Source of the DNA: Membranipora membranacea
Lineage: Eukaryota; Bryozoa; Gymnolaemata; Cheilostomatida; Membraniporidae
Assembly (NCBI GenBank): GCA_914767715.1
Contig: OU612067.1
Coordinates: 10,974,001 to 11,038,000 of the forward strand
Length of the DNA stretch: 64,000 nt
Reading direction: 5' to 3'
Shown: in pieces, positions 1 to 11,413 of the stretch
How the letters are laid out: each line of letters opens with the position of its first letter
Position numbering within the stretch: the stretch's first letter is position 1
The notes under the pieces: model-generated
The model's input: the letters and a program-made list of their open reading frames with translations, nothing else
Database searches by the model: none
What the model was told of the DNA's origin: nothing
Position numbers and translations under genes: made by a program

Positions 1-375
1 GATAATTCGGTTATTAAAGAGAGACTTCAAAAACACAACTGAACTGTTGATCAACAATACCTCAGCGGTAAGTAGAGCTACTATCGTACAATGTGCGCTA
101 GCCTCAACTACTGAGCACTGGTTTAGATTTGAGTTTGGTGCAATTCTCGGTGGAATTGCTCAAGGATTTATTTTAAACAATAATAACAAAATATAAATAT
201 GGTTCTATTCGTCAGGCAATAAATCAATCAATAATTTTACAATAATATCTTAGCATTTATCATTTAGTCATAAAAATACATAAACATTCAAAATCTTTAT
301 AATAAGATCTTACCCTTGGTGCAGATGACCTCGAATTCAGTGTGATATTCAGTGTGATATCTCTGTGTATTGAAA
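1..375. other. Intergenic, nothing recognised
   Basis: AT-rich sequence with no open frame of note, no RNA gene and no clear repeat. The first tandem array begins at its right edge. Confidence 0.5.
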
Positions 376-792
376 CTATGTTAGACTGGGTTCCTCGCTG
401 TGAGTCGCGGTATATGTATCTCTTTATATCTAAGCTATGTTAGACTAAGTTCCTCGCTGTGAATCGCGGTATTTGTATCTAAGCTATGTTAGACTGATTT
501 CCTCGCTGTGAATCGCGGTATTTGCATCTAAGCTATGTTAGACTGATTTCCTCGCTGTGAATCGCGGTATTTGTATCTAGGCTATGTTAGACTAGGTTCC
601 TCGCTGTGAATCGCGGTATTTGCATCTAAGCTATGTTAGACTGATTTCCTCGCTGTGAATCGCGGTATTTGTATCTAGGCTATGTTAGACTAAGTTCCTC
701 GCTGTGAATCGCGGTATATGTATCTCTTTTATCTAAGCTATGTTAGACTAGGTTCCTCGCTGTGAATCGCGGTATTTGTATCTCTGTATATC
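376..792 (+). repeat. Tandem array, 49-bp unit, about 8 copies
   Basis: Eight head-to-tail copies of a unit that starts CTATGTTAGACT and contains CCTCGCTGTGAATCGCGG. Most copies are 49 bp; the first and the seventh are longer (about 56-58 bp) because of an extra CTCTTT(A)TAT insert. Copies differ at a few fixed positions (GATTT, AAGTT or AGGTT after TTAGACT), so this is a slowly diverging minisatellite. There are no unique spacers, so it is not a CRISPR array. Confidence 0.9.
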
Positions 793-857
793 TTGCCAAA
801 AGCTCTGTTGGCTGAATGTGTCTAAAGTTTTTAGACAATTTTCCTCTCTGTAGATGT

Positions 858-1170
858 GCCTCCTTGGGCTGACTGAATCAGATAATTCTCTGATTAAATT
901 TGTAATGCTGTACGTCGTTAACCCGCTCTCTGGCGCTGACTGAATTTGTTATCTTCTTGTTGAAGAATAGGCCTCCTTGGGCTGAGTGAATCAGATAGTT
1001 ATCTGATTAGATGTGTAACGCAGTATGTCGTGAACCCGCCTCCTGGCGCTGACTGAATTGTTGTCTTCTTAGTTGAAGAATAGGCCTCCTTGGGCTGAGT
1101 GAATCAGATAGTTATCTGATTAGATGTGTAACGCTGTATGTCGTGAACCCGCCTCCTGGCGCTGACTGAT
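858..1170 (+). repeat. Tandem array, 113-bp unit, about 2.8 copies
   Basis: Three copies start at 858, 971 and 1084 with GCCTCCTTGGGCTGA. Copies two and three are almost identical; copy one is more diverged. Each holds a small inverted repeat around CAGATAGTTATCTG and the segment CGCCTCCTGGCGCTGACTGA. No coding potential is seen. Confidence 0.88.
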
Positions 1171-1395
1171 TTTTACAAGTGTCCATCAGGCTTTTATAGT
1201 GCTGGTTTGCTGTCCTGTTATTGTGCAACGTTTGCATTTACAGGTGTAAAGGTGTTTACCTTGTTGTTGGTTTTAGCCTCAATTTCGTCATTACTCTCTT
1301 TTGATTTGCGTGTTTTGTCAGTTTTAATTATCTAGCTGTCAAAACATGGTTAGTCTGTCCTTTGCTTGACCTTCCCTCATTTTTGTTTTGGTTAT

Positions 1396-1740
1396 TTTTA
1401 GGTAATTTATGGTGTCAAGTGCACCTGTTTATCCATGGTGTAAACTGTTGGTTTTCCTGATTTTGCAATCTTTCCAGGGTTGTTTTGAAGATCTTTAGTG
1501 ACTTCTATTGCTCTGTTATTTTCAAAATAGCTTATGGTGTCAACTGCACTTGTTTTCTATGGTGCAATATATTGGTTTTCTAATTTCGCAATCTTTCCAG
1601 GGTTGATTCACGTGCCCAAAGATCTCGTGACTCTGTGGTTATTTTGAAGATGTTTTGTGACTTCTGTTGTTTTCCCGTTGTTTGATTCTCCACGGGTTGT
1701 TGCACGTGCCCAGATTTCTCATGGCCCTGTGATTATGTTT
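1396..1740 (+). repeat. Degenerate tandem repeat, about 130-bp unit
   Basis: Two imperfect copies share a TTATGGTGTCAA segment (about 1407 and 1532) and a TTTCCAGGGTTG segment (about 1470 and 1595). A third partial echo (CGTGCCCA...TCTC) lies near 1700. Non-coding. Confidence 0.55.
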
Positions 1741-2821
1741 TGTTATATTTCAATACGCCCTCAGTGTATTATTCCCTCTATTTACTACAATATTACTATT
1801 TTCCATTACCATATAGCCTGTGTCTAGATAAATCTCAATAATGATAACCTATGATGTTTAAGCCTTAACCTAAACTACCCGTCACCATGCACTGAATGCC
1901 TAAGTATGTATCCGTTGGGTCTCAGTTTAAGCTCTTAGTAATAATTGAATTTAAACTAACTTTACTTTGTTTTGTTTTACAGGTTATGTGGGTTAATGGT
2001 GATCTCCTGTCTTCACAGTACAGTGTGCAAGTTTAAATATCTAAAGAATACTCTACCATACTACTGTCAGAACTCATCTCATATCTATAACTTTGAAGTC
2101 TTTGGTTCTCATATCATCAATTCGAAGCCAGCGAACAAGCAGCAAAGCCTCACAACAAGCAGGTCAAGCCTATAATAATCACGCCGAAACAGATCACCAT
2201 AGCTATTCAAATTGACAACATGTGGATGACAATGGAACTTATGAGAAAAAAAATATAATCAGAAACCAGTGCAATTTGTGTTATAATGTCTGGTGACCTA
2301 GAGTTCACCCTTAGTCTTAGCTTTTGACTTTTGCACGCTCATTGTTTTTCTCCGCTTTTGACAGGTGTCATATTTTATGGGAGTTCTAATCCAGCTTATG
2401 AGTGGTTATCAATTTTTATGGTTGCGGTCCAGGGTCTGGTTTATGAAATGTGTTGGTTGAATATTAACACGTTATTCACTACACTGTGTCTTTATATGAT
2501 ATGTGATTGACCTTTAGTTTTGTACTGTCCCACTTAATAATAAATCATTTGAGAATAAGGATACTTCAATACCATGTTGTGTAAGTGATCGTTGCACATT
2601 CGGAAGAAAATATGGTTGCTCTTATACACTAAGGTAATTATAAAACATGATGTCCTTCATGATGATTACATAAGAAAATGTCATCTGACACACTTATGAA
2701 GAGCTTTGCTCAAAAGATATGAAAATTTTATTAAGTTTTCCTAAAAACAAAAAAACAACTCCTAGTAATCCGGTGCAGAAAACTAGCTCATTACTTTAAA
2801 TCTCCGGTAGACAATAAATTT
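1741..2821. other. Intergenic, nothing recognised
   Basis: No gene, RNA or clear repeat is seen. A splice-acceptor-like TTTTGTTTTACAG lies at about 1969-1981, but the frame after it is short and matches nothing I recognise. Confidence 0.4.
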
Positions 2822-4010
2822 AGCTATGGAACCAAACAACTTTGCAGATAAACTAGAGCGGCATGCAAAACTAGCCAAAATACAATTTGACCGGAATCTT
2901 ACAAGAAGGAACAGTTTTCAATCTATATCATCGCTGCAAAGATTAATCTTATCAACTGTAATATTGTATAATCACATTAGATTTCTAAATATTGAGATAG
3001 TTCACAGCCCTAGTCCCAATTGATAGCTAATCCGAATGATTAAGTAATTCATCACCTTGAATTGTTGACTTTGCATTGGGGAAATTCATATCTGATTCTC
3101 ATAAACTTCTAAACTTCTAAATTATCAAGACTCGCCCCAGCTGCTTTTTAAATACTTTAGCATTAGAATGATTGACACTTTAGGAACTTTTTATCTGATT
3201 CTCCTGACCTTTCGTGAACCAGTAGGCTGAAATACCAGGACACCCGCCTGCTTGTTTATTGTTTTGTCATTAGAATGATTGACATTTGAGGAAATTTTCC
3301 CCAAAACACTTGCATTTGTTATTTGATAGTTGCATCAAAACTTATCATTACATACTTCTTCACCAGTTTTCCGCATACCGTATAGCACCAAATTTTAACC
3401 TAAATAACAGACAATAAATTAGAAAATTTGGTTGTATGACTCCAGGGATGAGATATGTTCTCGAGAGCATTATAACATCAGGGTTTTGTTCGATGGCCAT
3501 TTTCTTTTGATAGACAAAAACGGGTGTAGGGGGTAATAAGATGAATATTGGAATTTACAAATCCATCAATATTAGCACATTTTGATGCATGATAAAGCTT
3601 CATGAACCTTCACACCTGTGTTGTGGGTTTTGCATTTTAAAATACCCGGAATTAGGCTTCTAAGAAAAGTTTTTATAACTATCCAAACTTTTCAGAGCAC
3701 AAAATTGCTTTGGATTTGTTAGGGAGTATGTTGCAGTTGACCTTGGATCAATCACCAAGGACTGAGTTGCAAAAAAATGCCAAATAGTTAAGCCATATCG
3801 GAGATAGACATATGTACAACATTATTCATTATTGTGTATTGATAATGTAGGGATTTCTCAAAAAACCTCTCATGGCTGTCTGCAATTGGATCATGTCCAA
3901 CCAATTATAATAACACGGGTTTTCTGCATGTTCAGACTCTTTACTGACTTGAACTCTTTATTGGCAGTAAAACTGGCAGCAATTTGATTTTAGCTCTCAC
4001 TTTCACAGGG
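2822..4010 (+). repeat. Dispersed repeat, copy A
   Basis: This block is related, in the same order, to 6600-8160 and 62338-63680. Shared landmarks are TTTAGCTAYRGAACCAAACAA, GCAGATAAWCTARAG.GGCATGCA, the TATCAAGACTCGCC segment, the TTTTCCGCATACCG segment and the AGGTGTAGGGGGTAA segment. No reading frame is conserved across copies. It looks like a non-autonomous element or the decayed body of one. Its ends are approximate. Confidence 0.7.
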
Positions 4011-4399
4011 CTGGCATGCCAATTTATTTCCTTGTTTTGATGACTTGGCTAATAACCAGTTTTCACATATGAGGCCTACTTTGTGAACCGAACCCTGGAC
4101 TGTCATGGATATGACAGCAGCTAAAAATGTCAGAAACTTATTTCAGCATTATCTCACATTCACTCGATTCAATGTGGGCAATTATCTAGATTTAAATATC
4201 AAGAATTGTGCCAAATCTTTACTGGAAGAAGACCAATGCATCATAAAGTATTTTAGCTTTATTCATCAATGATGACTGCATTCAGCAGCTTGTCCTCAAT
4301 CCAAGTTCCGGGGGAATAGATCCAACCCACGGTTGATTGCTGATTTTAGAAAACTGAATCTATCTATGTTAAGACACATTTTTGAGATCTTTGTTATGA

Positions 4400-4699
4400 G
4401 AGAGGTATACACCCGAGGGTGCTGGGGGCTGGAACAATCAACAATGAATGCTCCCCCAGTGGGGCTCGAACCCACAACTCCTGCGGCACTAATCGCCTGG
4501 CAGTGAATAGCAAGCGCGCTAACCGATTGCGCCATCTCACCATCCCCAAAAAAGAATGGGTCGATGGCGCTAATTAGATAGCCCGCTATTCACTACTCGG
4601 AGTTGTGTTCTCTCATCCCACAGCACATTCCATTCCACCATTGCCACCCTATGAAACACAGCGTACGTGTTAGGGTTATTGGCCTTACATGGCCCATTG
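4400..4699 (-). mobile_element. tRNA-derived SINE, copy 1 (longest)
   Basis: Read on the minus strand, an internal segment has a good polymerase III A box (TGGCGCAATCGGTTAGCGCG) and B box (GGTTCGAGCCC), spaced as in a tRNA. It is preceded by about 180 bp of leader (starting CAATGGGC, with AATAACCCTAACAC and GCGCTAATTAG) and followed by about 60 bp of tail. The leader also occurs on its own at 27471-27622, which fixes the 5' boundary at CAATGGGC. The segment is flanked by element sequence in every copy, so it is a SINE and not a tRNA gene. Confidence 0.85.
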
Positions 4700-4803
4700 C
4701 TGGGACCCCTTGTAGTAGGTTTAGCTGTCTTTCCAGCTTGTCAGCATGTCTTTCCATGCTGTCACATGTCTTTCCATGAGTCAGTCAGTAGACAAGTACA
4801 CAG

Positions 4804-5024
4804 GAGAGGTATACACCCGAGGGTGCTGGGGGCTGGAACAATCAACAATGAATGCTCCCCCAGTGGGGCTCGAACCCACAACTCCTGCGGCACTAATCGC
4901 CTGGCAGTGAATAGCAAGCGCGCTAACCGATTGCGCCATCTCACCATCCCCAAAAAAGAATGGGTCGATGGCGCTAATTAGATAGCCCGCTATTCACTAC
5001 TCGGAGTTGTGTTCTCTCATCCCA
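4804..5024 (-). mobile_element. tRNA-derived SINE, copy 2 (5'-truncated)
   Basis: It is nearly identical to copy 1 over 221 bp, from the tail to the part of the leader starting TGGGATGAGAGAAC. It lacks the outermost leader, including AATAACCCTAACAC. The two copies lie in the same orientation about 105 bp apart, which points to a local duplication or two insertions into one site. Confidence 0.85.
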
Positions 5025-5907
5025 TAGTCCATTTTTCTGTACATTTAAGATCAAAATATGATGATTGCTGAGCAAGAATCGAATAGTCTGTGTGCATCTT
5101 GAATGATTAAAAATTGTATTACATAACTGCAATAATATAATCATATGACAGGAATATTGGTGGATAAATCTGAAAAGATGGTAGACAAACCTGCATATGA
5201 AAGCAATAGAATTGAGCAATCAAGCATTTCCTGGAAATAACCTTAGTATCATTGGCAATCATCACAGTACATTTTTCCTAGATTGAGTTCCATGTTTTTC
5301 ATCCAAGATTTACCACATATGATGAAAAATGTTAAAAATGCTACGTAAGTGTATAGACAGGATACCCTCAGTTTATCACAGGGTATCACTTGAGACATTA
5401 ATTGCCCCGAAATAATAATAAGGTCGATTAAACAGCTATTATACAGCGTTCTATACTGACATTTGATTAGCCGTAGGATGTGTAATTAATCATATAAATA
5501 GCATATGTCTTATTTATCAAAAAGGTACATGGTACATGGCGAAATGTTTAACCGTTGCTTTAACACACAAGATGAGCTATATTACCTAAATATTAAGTTT
5601 AGATGGTTAAATAAGTGACTGCCCTTGTTGGACTGTTCTGAATATCAATAACTATCTAGTATTTACTATTGCTGATATAATAAGTCTACAGGTAAACTGA
5701 AAGTAAGAATATGATGTGTAACACAGGGTCTGTTCATATTGGGCGGTCACCTATTTGGTCGGTTGCTGCTTGGTCTCAGACTACCTGACAGCACCGCTGC
5801 ATGTTCTATACATAATGCAGATATCCGGGCTGAGAGTAGGTTCATGACAATAGATTGAGTTGATGCGTACACCAATTAGTTTTCAATGTGTTCCTTTGGC
5901 TGTAGAC
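5025..5907. other. Intergenic, nothing recognised
   Basis: AT-rich, no open frame or repeat that I can support. Confidence 0.4.
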
Positions 5908-6030
5908 TAAGTTTGATTAAGTTTGCCAGCATTAATGATGCTTCCACTCCCCTCCCCCCTTTATGATCAGCACATTAGGGAGGGGGGAGCTAACCCATTC
6001 CATGCAAACTGGATCAAACTTGATCAACAT
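5908..6030. mobile_element. Small foldback (MITE-like) element
   Basis: An imperfect palindrome: the left arm starts AAGTTTGATTAAGTTTG and runs into a CCCCTCCCCCCT tract, and the right arm runs from AGGGAGGGGGGAG to CAAACTGGATCAAACTT. The terminal motif GTTTGATCCAGTTTG recurs near 35440 beside a G16 tract, so this is probably a family. Confidence 0.5.
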
Positions 6031-6153
6031 TAAATTAAAGCCATTAAGGTTTTATTCCAAGAAAACTGACTTCCTAACTGATATATTTTTGATAAAATTC
6101 TGCATCTAGATTTAGATACTATATTTTTAGCTTTGCAAAGTATTCAGAAAATT

Positions 6154-8924
6154 AAAGGTCGTAGTGATGAGTAGAAAGGTCATTGTCCGGATTAGATCTG
6201 GATAGCTGGATGCATAATTCCTATGACTAGCCGGTCGACAATGTACGCATACAACTCAATACTGCCGCCATTAACCAGTAGTCCGAAATCAACAAGTACT
6301 AGTCCCTATGCACCCAATATACCAAACCAGACCCAACACAACCAACAACTTTTTTGCTTAGTTAGATAGTGTAATGAAATTTGATGCCTTTCATTTTTTA
6401 TCCCTCATTAGCACAATACAGGACTATGAGTCCGAAAGTGAATATATCCGGCTCTCCTAGTGCTTTGACTGCTATGAATAAGTGGTTTGTAGATGGACTA
6501 GTGAGTAGAGAAGAATTTGCGTATGGAGGAGGTTTTCTCTCACAGGATCAAAGCAAAAGCCAATATTGATAGTGTCCAGCTAAGAACAAGTTCACGACGA
6601 TAAATTATGTTGATGGGCACACCAATGGCCTTTTCGGGCTATACCTACGGGTCTGTCTATTTAATATTAGTAAGATTACAAAGATTAATCTTTTAAGCGT
6701 AATATTGTCTAATTGTGTAAGTCTTCTAAATGATGCGGATTATTTACAGCCTTGGTATCTATTGATATGCTAGTCCAAATAGGTAAGCCTTATGATATCT
6801 ATAACTTTGAGGTGTAGACCTTGCTTTGAGGAACTTTTGATTTTAATCTAATAATATTCTATTCACCAGTATGCCAAGTTATCAAGAATCGCCCTGTCTG
6901 CTTTTAAATACATTTGTTACTAGAATAATTGACATTTGGGGAACTTTTCACCCGATTCTCATGACCTTTCATAAACCAGTAGGCCGAAATACCAGGACTC
7001 ACATGTGCTTGCCGTTTGTCGTTAGAATGATTGATGCGGAACGAGGAAGTTTTCCCCTGGCACTATCATTTGTTAATTGATACCTTATCATTACATACTT
7101 CTTCACCAGTTTTCCGCATACCGAGTATGGCCCAAATTATAACTGCGATTTCTGGGTCAACAATAAACTGACAGCAGCTCAATAGCAGGCATATCCATCA
7201 TTGCACCAACACTAAATTAGAAATCTGGCACCAAGTTCATAAAATCTGCAAGATGCCAAATTATCAAGACTCGCCTGTCTGCTTTTTAAATACTTTGGCA
7301 CTAGAATGTTTGACACTTGAGGAACTTTTTATCTGATTCTCATGCCTTTTGTGAACCACTAGTATCAAAATCCAGGACTCACATTTGCTTGTTTAATGTT
7401 TTGTCATTAGAATTATTGGGGCAGAACGAGGAACTATTCCCCCAGGCACTCCCATTTGTTAATTGATACCTTATCATTGTATACTTCGTCACCAGTTTTC
7501 CGCATACTGAACATGGTCCAAATTATAACTTCTATTTCTGGGTCAACAATAAACTGACAGCAGATCGATTGTAGGCATATCCATTATGGCACCTCCCAAA
7601 TAAATTGATAACTTTGTTTGCATATATGACTGACCTAGGATAGGAAGTTTCCTCAAGAACTACAGGGTCTCTTTGCTTTGTTCGATTTCCATTTTCTTTT
7701 GATAGAAGAAAGAGGTGTAGGGGGTAACAAGATGAATAATGGAATTTGCAACCCTCCATCAATTTTAGCACATTTTTATGCGTAATCCACCTTCATGAAT
7801 TTACACAGCAGTGCAGATGTTGTGGGCTCTGACTTCTACAGTAGCTAGAATGAGGCTTCAGCTAAGATAAGTGTCAATAACAATTCAAACTTTTCAAAGC
7901 ATAATTTGCTCTAGAATTGTAAGCGAATCAATCACAAAGGACTGAATTGCGAAAAATGCCAAATAAGTAAGCCAATAATCACCAAATTCATGAAATTTTC
8001 AAGATAGTCATCTGTACGCCATTATTTTGTTTAATGATATAAATTAGGGATTTCCTCCATATAATCTTATACCTGGCTGCAATTGAACCATTTTAAAACA
8101 ATCATGATGGGTTTGCCGCTTATTCAGCCTCATTGCTGACCTGAACTCTTTATGAAAAGTCATGAGAATCAGATCAAAACTTCCTCAAGTAGCACTCGTT
8201 CTAGTTACAAAATGATAAAAAGCAGCTGGCGAGTCTTGATAATTTGGCATAGGCCTACTAGTGAATAAAAGTTTATTAGATTAAGATCAAAAGTTCCTCA
8301 AAGCAAGGTCTTCAACTCAAAGTGATGGATATCATAAGGCTTGCTTATTTGGACTGGCATATCAATAGATTAGGGCTGTAAATTATCTGAATTATTTAGA
8401 AGACTAACACAATTTTACAAATTACGGTTAGTAATCTTTGTGGTCTTACTAATGTTAATAGGCAGACCTGTATGTATAGTCTGAAAATGCCATTGGTGTG
8501 CTTATCAACTTAATCTATCATCATGAACCTGGTCTTAGCTGGGCAATATCAATATTTCCTGTGAGAGAAATCCTCCTCCGTACGCAAATTCTTCTCCACT
8601 CTTTCTACAAACCACTTATTCATAGCAGTCATAGCACCAGGAGAGCAGGATATATTCACTATCAGACTAAAAGTCTTGTATTGTGCAAATGAGTGAAAAA
8701 AAGTGAAAGGCGCAAATTTTATTACAATCTTCGCAAACCTGTTGGTGGAGTTGGTACATTGGGTGCATAGGACTAGTACTTGTTGATTTCAGACTTCTGG
8801 TTGATGGCGGCAGTATTTGGCTGTATGTGTACGTTGTCAACTGGCTAGTCATAGGAATTCTACATCCAGCTATCCAGATCTTATCCGGACAATGACCTTT
8901 CTATACTCATCGCTACGACCTTTA
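6154..8924. mobile_element. Large inverted repeat (foldback) with dispersed-repeat core
   Basis: The left arm (about 6154-6973) and the right arm (about 8159-8924) are inverted copies of each other at roughly 80-85% by eye, flanking a core of about 1.2 kb. Paired landmarks are AAAGGTCGTAGTGATGAG with its complement at 8905-8924, GGTCATTGTCCGG with CCGGACAATGACC, and GGAACTTTTGAT with ATCAAAAGTTCC. The core and inner arm sequence match the dispersed repeat at 2822 and 62338. No transposase frame is present, so it is non-autonomous. Confidence 0.75.
7230..8158 (+). repeat. Dispersed repeat, copy B (core of the inverted repeat)
   Basis: This stretch is very close to 62600-63530, with long identical runs such as the parts around AACGAGGAACTATTCCCCCA and GTGTAGGGGGTAACAAGATG. 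A more diverged tandem partner of its first half lies at 6860-7200. Short open frames inside it are not conserved between copies. Confidence 0.75.
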
Positions 8925-10202
8925 CTCTACTGAGATAAAACTCAAAAGTGGGCTTTTCCCTTGAGCATGAACTCAGAGCAGAGCAGAGGGCCACATTGAT
9001 AACCAAATTTATGGAGACAGACAAAACACTCCTTGCCAGCCCAGCCCAGCTTAGCCCATCAGACTATAGGAGTGTAGAAATTATGCTAAAGAATTCTTAT
9101 GAATAAGCATTGCAATCAGTGCCAGACTTTTTTTCTGCGGGAATTACGAACCAGTTGTGATTGTGCATATATCAGTGAACTAAGATGTTTTTTCACCACT
9201 TACTGAGGGAATTTTTGTGATAAGAGGTAACTTCTAACAAATTAACGCTGCTAGTCTACTGGATATTGACTTTGATGTGGCTGGCTGGGCTTGACATGGC
9301 CTTTTTTGCTTGATTTTCCTTGTCAGTAAGGTCTTGTCAAAAGTTATCCATCATTATATGGGGGAAGGGGGAGGGGTGTTGGTCTCAACGGCAAGCAAGC
9401 AAGATCACTTTGATTAACATCAATTGTATTGTAGTTTGTGCCTGAATCTAACATTTTTAATCACAAGCGGTAAATTATGGATGAAATATATGGAATTTGA
9501 TCTATGAATAACATATTGGTATGATTGTCTTACTCCCAGGAAATGTCTGTATAATATTTTGCATTTCTATATCATTTGGTTTGTTGTGGCTGCGATGTTT
9601 TTAATCTGCAGTTTTGTCTACCCTCTCTTCAGATTTTGACACCATAATTATTCGAAGTGATAGTAAGTAGTAGGAAGAAATTTTATGCGAGTTTGTCTGC
9701 AAGTAATTTTAACCATAACATGTTCCAACATTTAGCAGGTCTTCAGTATCTTGGTGAGATATTTAGATAGGAGATTTAATTTTGTCACTCCTTGTAATAG
9801 GATTATTTGCAATTTGCTGTATATTTATTGGATTATGGATTAGGCTACCCTAGAATAGGGAATGAAGGAGATTGGGGGTGGCTAGAGCTTTTCGGGTGAG
9901 GTGTATGAGCATAGAGCAACTCTGTAAATCCAGTGACTCCGAACCAGTGTCAGAAAATAATTATTGAGTTTGAATCAAAGGGAAAGAATAATTGTATTTT
10001 CCAGTGATTCAAATTCCAAATAAATCATATTGCTAGAAACAACCGTATGATAACAACCCTTTTCCTTATTTTTTGACAGGCAGTGAAGAACACCCACTTA
10101 TCAAATGTCTACCGCTACATGTGATGAGAGTTTTCTTGAATTAATTTAATATTTACAATACGGGAGCTAAGCTTATTGGTTGAGCCAGTTGAGCTCAGTG
10201 AC
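8925..10202. other. Intergenic, upstream of the first lectin gene
   Basis: No gene, RNA or repeat is recognised, apart from an imperfect GGGGGAAGGGGGAGGGG tract at about 9360-9376. Confidence 0.4.
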
Positions 10203-10210
10203 TATAAATA
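10203..10210 (+). promoter_or_regulatory. TATA box of the first lectin gene
   Basis: TATAAATA lies 91 bp before the lectin start codon. That allows a normal start about 30 bp downstream and a 5' leader of about 60 bp. Confidence 0.6.
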
Positions 10211-10300
10211 CTCATTTGACATCTTATCTAAGCCACAAGCTTACTAAGCTTGGTGTACAACCAGTCTAATTGAAAAAAACCCTAAGATCACAGTTTAAAG

Positions 10301-11362
10301 ATGGTCTCCGTCTCAGTGCTGGTTCTACCTCTTGTAGCTGTAGCTCTCTTTATCATACCAGGTATTTATTCACTTTCTACCTGAGTTTTCTCAATCAGTT
10401 TAGGACGGGTTCAAACACATACAACAAGCAATACTATTTGCTTTAAATCTCAAATCAATTCCCATTGTAATATTCAGACACAAAATAAACTCAGTTTGAT
10501 ATATTCACTGAGAAGTACTTTGCTTCACTTACCTTGCTGTTTGCTGTGTTACAAATATTTCCGATTTATCGAGTAACGTGCTATAGTGCGTGAGAGAATT
10601 TATTACTTTCTCGTTGTTGCAGGTGTGTTTGGAAGCTGCCCCTATGGATGGGTTCCCTATGCTTGTACCAACTACTGTGTGAAGAAGTTTCTCTACATGA
10701 AAACATGGTCCGAGGCCAGGGAATCTTGCAGAGGAAACGATGCATATTTGGTCACAATTACAAGTTTTGCAGAGAACAACTTCATCAAGGGATTCTTGCG
10801 ACAACATTATGGTATGGTTAATTCAATAACAAAATATTCTGTTAATGAACTGCGGGCTTCAATGGTACTATTATGCCTAATACCACAAGTGGTAATTTTG
10901 GTTTTAAAAAACTCTGCTTCCTTGAAAGTTTAGGCATCACCATCACATGACACTTGGTAAGACTCTGACTTCATTAGGATATCAAAATATTGGAATTTGC
11001 ATATCTTTGTTTGATGTTTAATTATTGATGTAGATGGAAAATATCCTCTTTTTCATGAATGTAGAAACCATTACTCTGGTATGAATTCTTTGTCTGCAAT
11101 ATTCTCATCAAATAAAATGGTTCAGATATAAACTCTTTATCACACAGGGAATAATTGGTGGACAGCCGGCCACAAATTAAGAGGATATTGGAGATGGGAT
11201 GGATTAACGAGTGGTCGGTTTGGTTACAGTGATTGGGGACCGGGTGAACCTAATGGCACAGGACAAGAATATTGCCTGAACCTTTGGTATGGCCATGGTG
11301 GAAGATGGAATGATGATCACTGTTTCTCTAGACACTACTATGTCTGTCAAAAACGCCAATAA
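10301..11362 (+). CDS. Secreted C-type lectin, 3 exons
   Basis: Exons 10301-10361, 10623-10811 and 11148-11362 join in phase 1 at both introns, with GT-AG borders, to an open frame of 154 residues. Residues 1-20 are a hydrophobic signal peptide. The rest is one C-type lectin domain: CPYGW near the start, WSEARESC, then WRWDG, WGPGEPN (EPN at 117-119) and RWND (WND at 137-139), ending VCQKRQ. EPN and WND are the Ca2+/sugar-binding motifs that in this family usually go with mannose-type binding, so I infer a secreted, Ca2+-dependent lectin, perhaps for immunity or mucus. It has seven cysteines (26, 35, 39, 56, 126, 142, 150). A TATA box and a poly(A) signal frame the gene. The paralogue at 60160 has the same intron phase. 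Confidence 0.88.
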
Positions 11363-11407
11363 AGTTAATAAGATAATCCTTCTCAAATCGAGCGTATTGA
11401 GTTTGAA

Positions 11408-11413
11408 AATAAA
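11408..11413 (+). terminator. Poly(A) signal of the first lectin gene
   Basis: AATAAA 46 bp after the lectin stop codon. Confidence 0.6.

Noticed and set aside
376-792. CRISPR array
   Set aside because: The units follow each other without unique spacers, in a eukaryotic genome.
4667-4981. A 104-codon plus-strand frame over the SINE copies
   Set aside because: It is the shadow of the SINE and has no domain.
4400-5024. A tRNA gene on the minus strand
   Set aside because: A and B boxes are good, but the same flanks occur in both copies and the leader recurs at 27471, so these are SINE copies.
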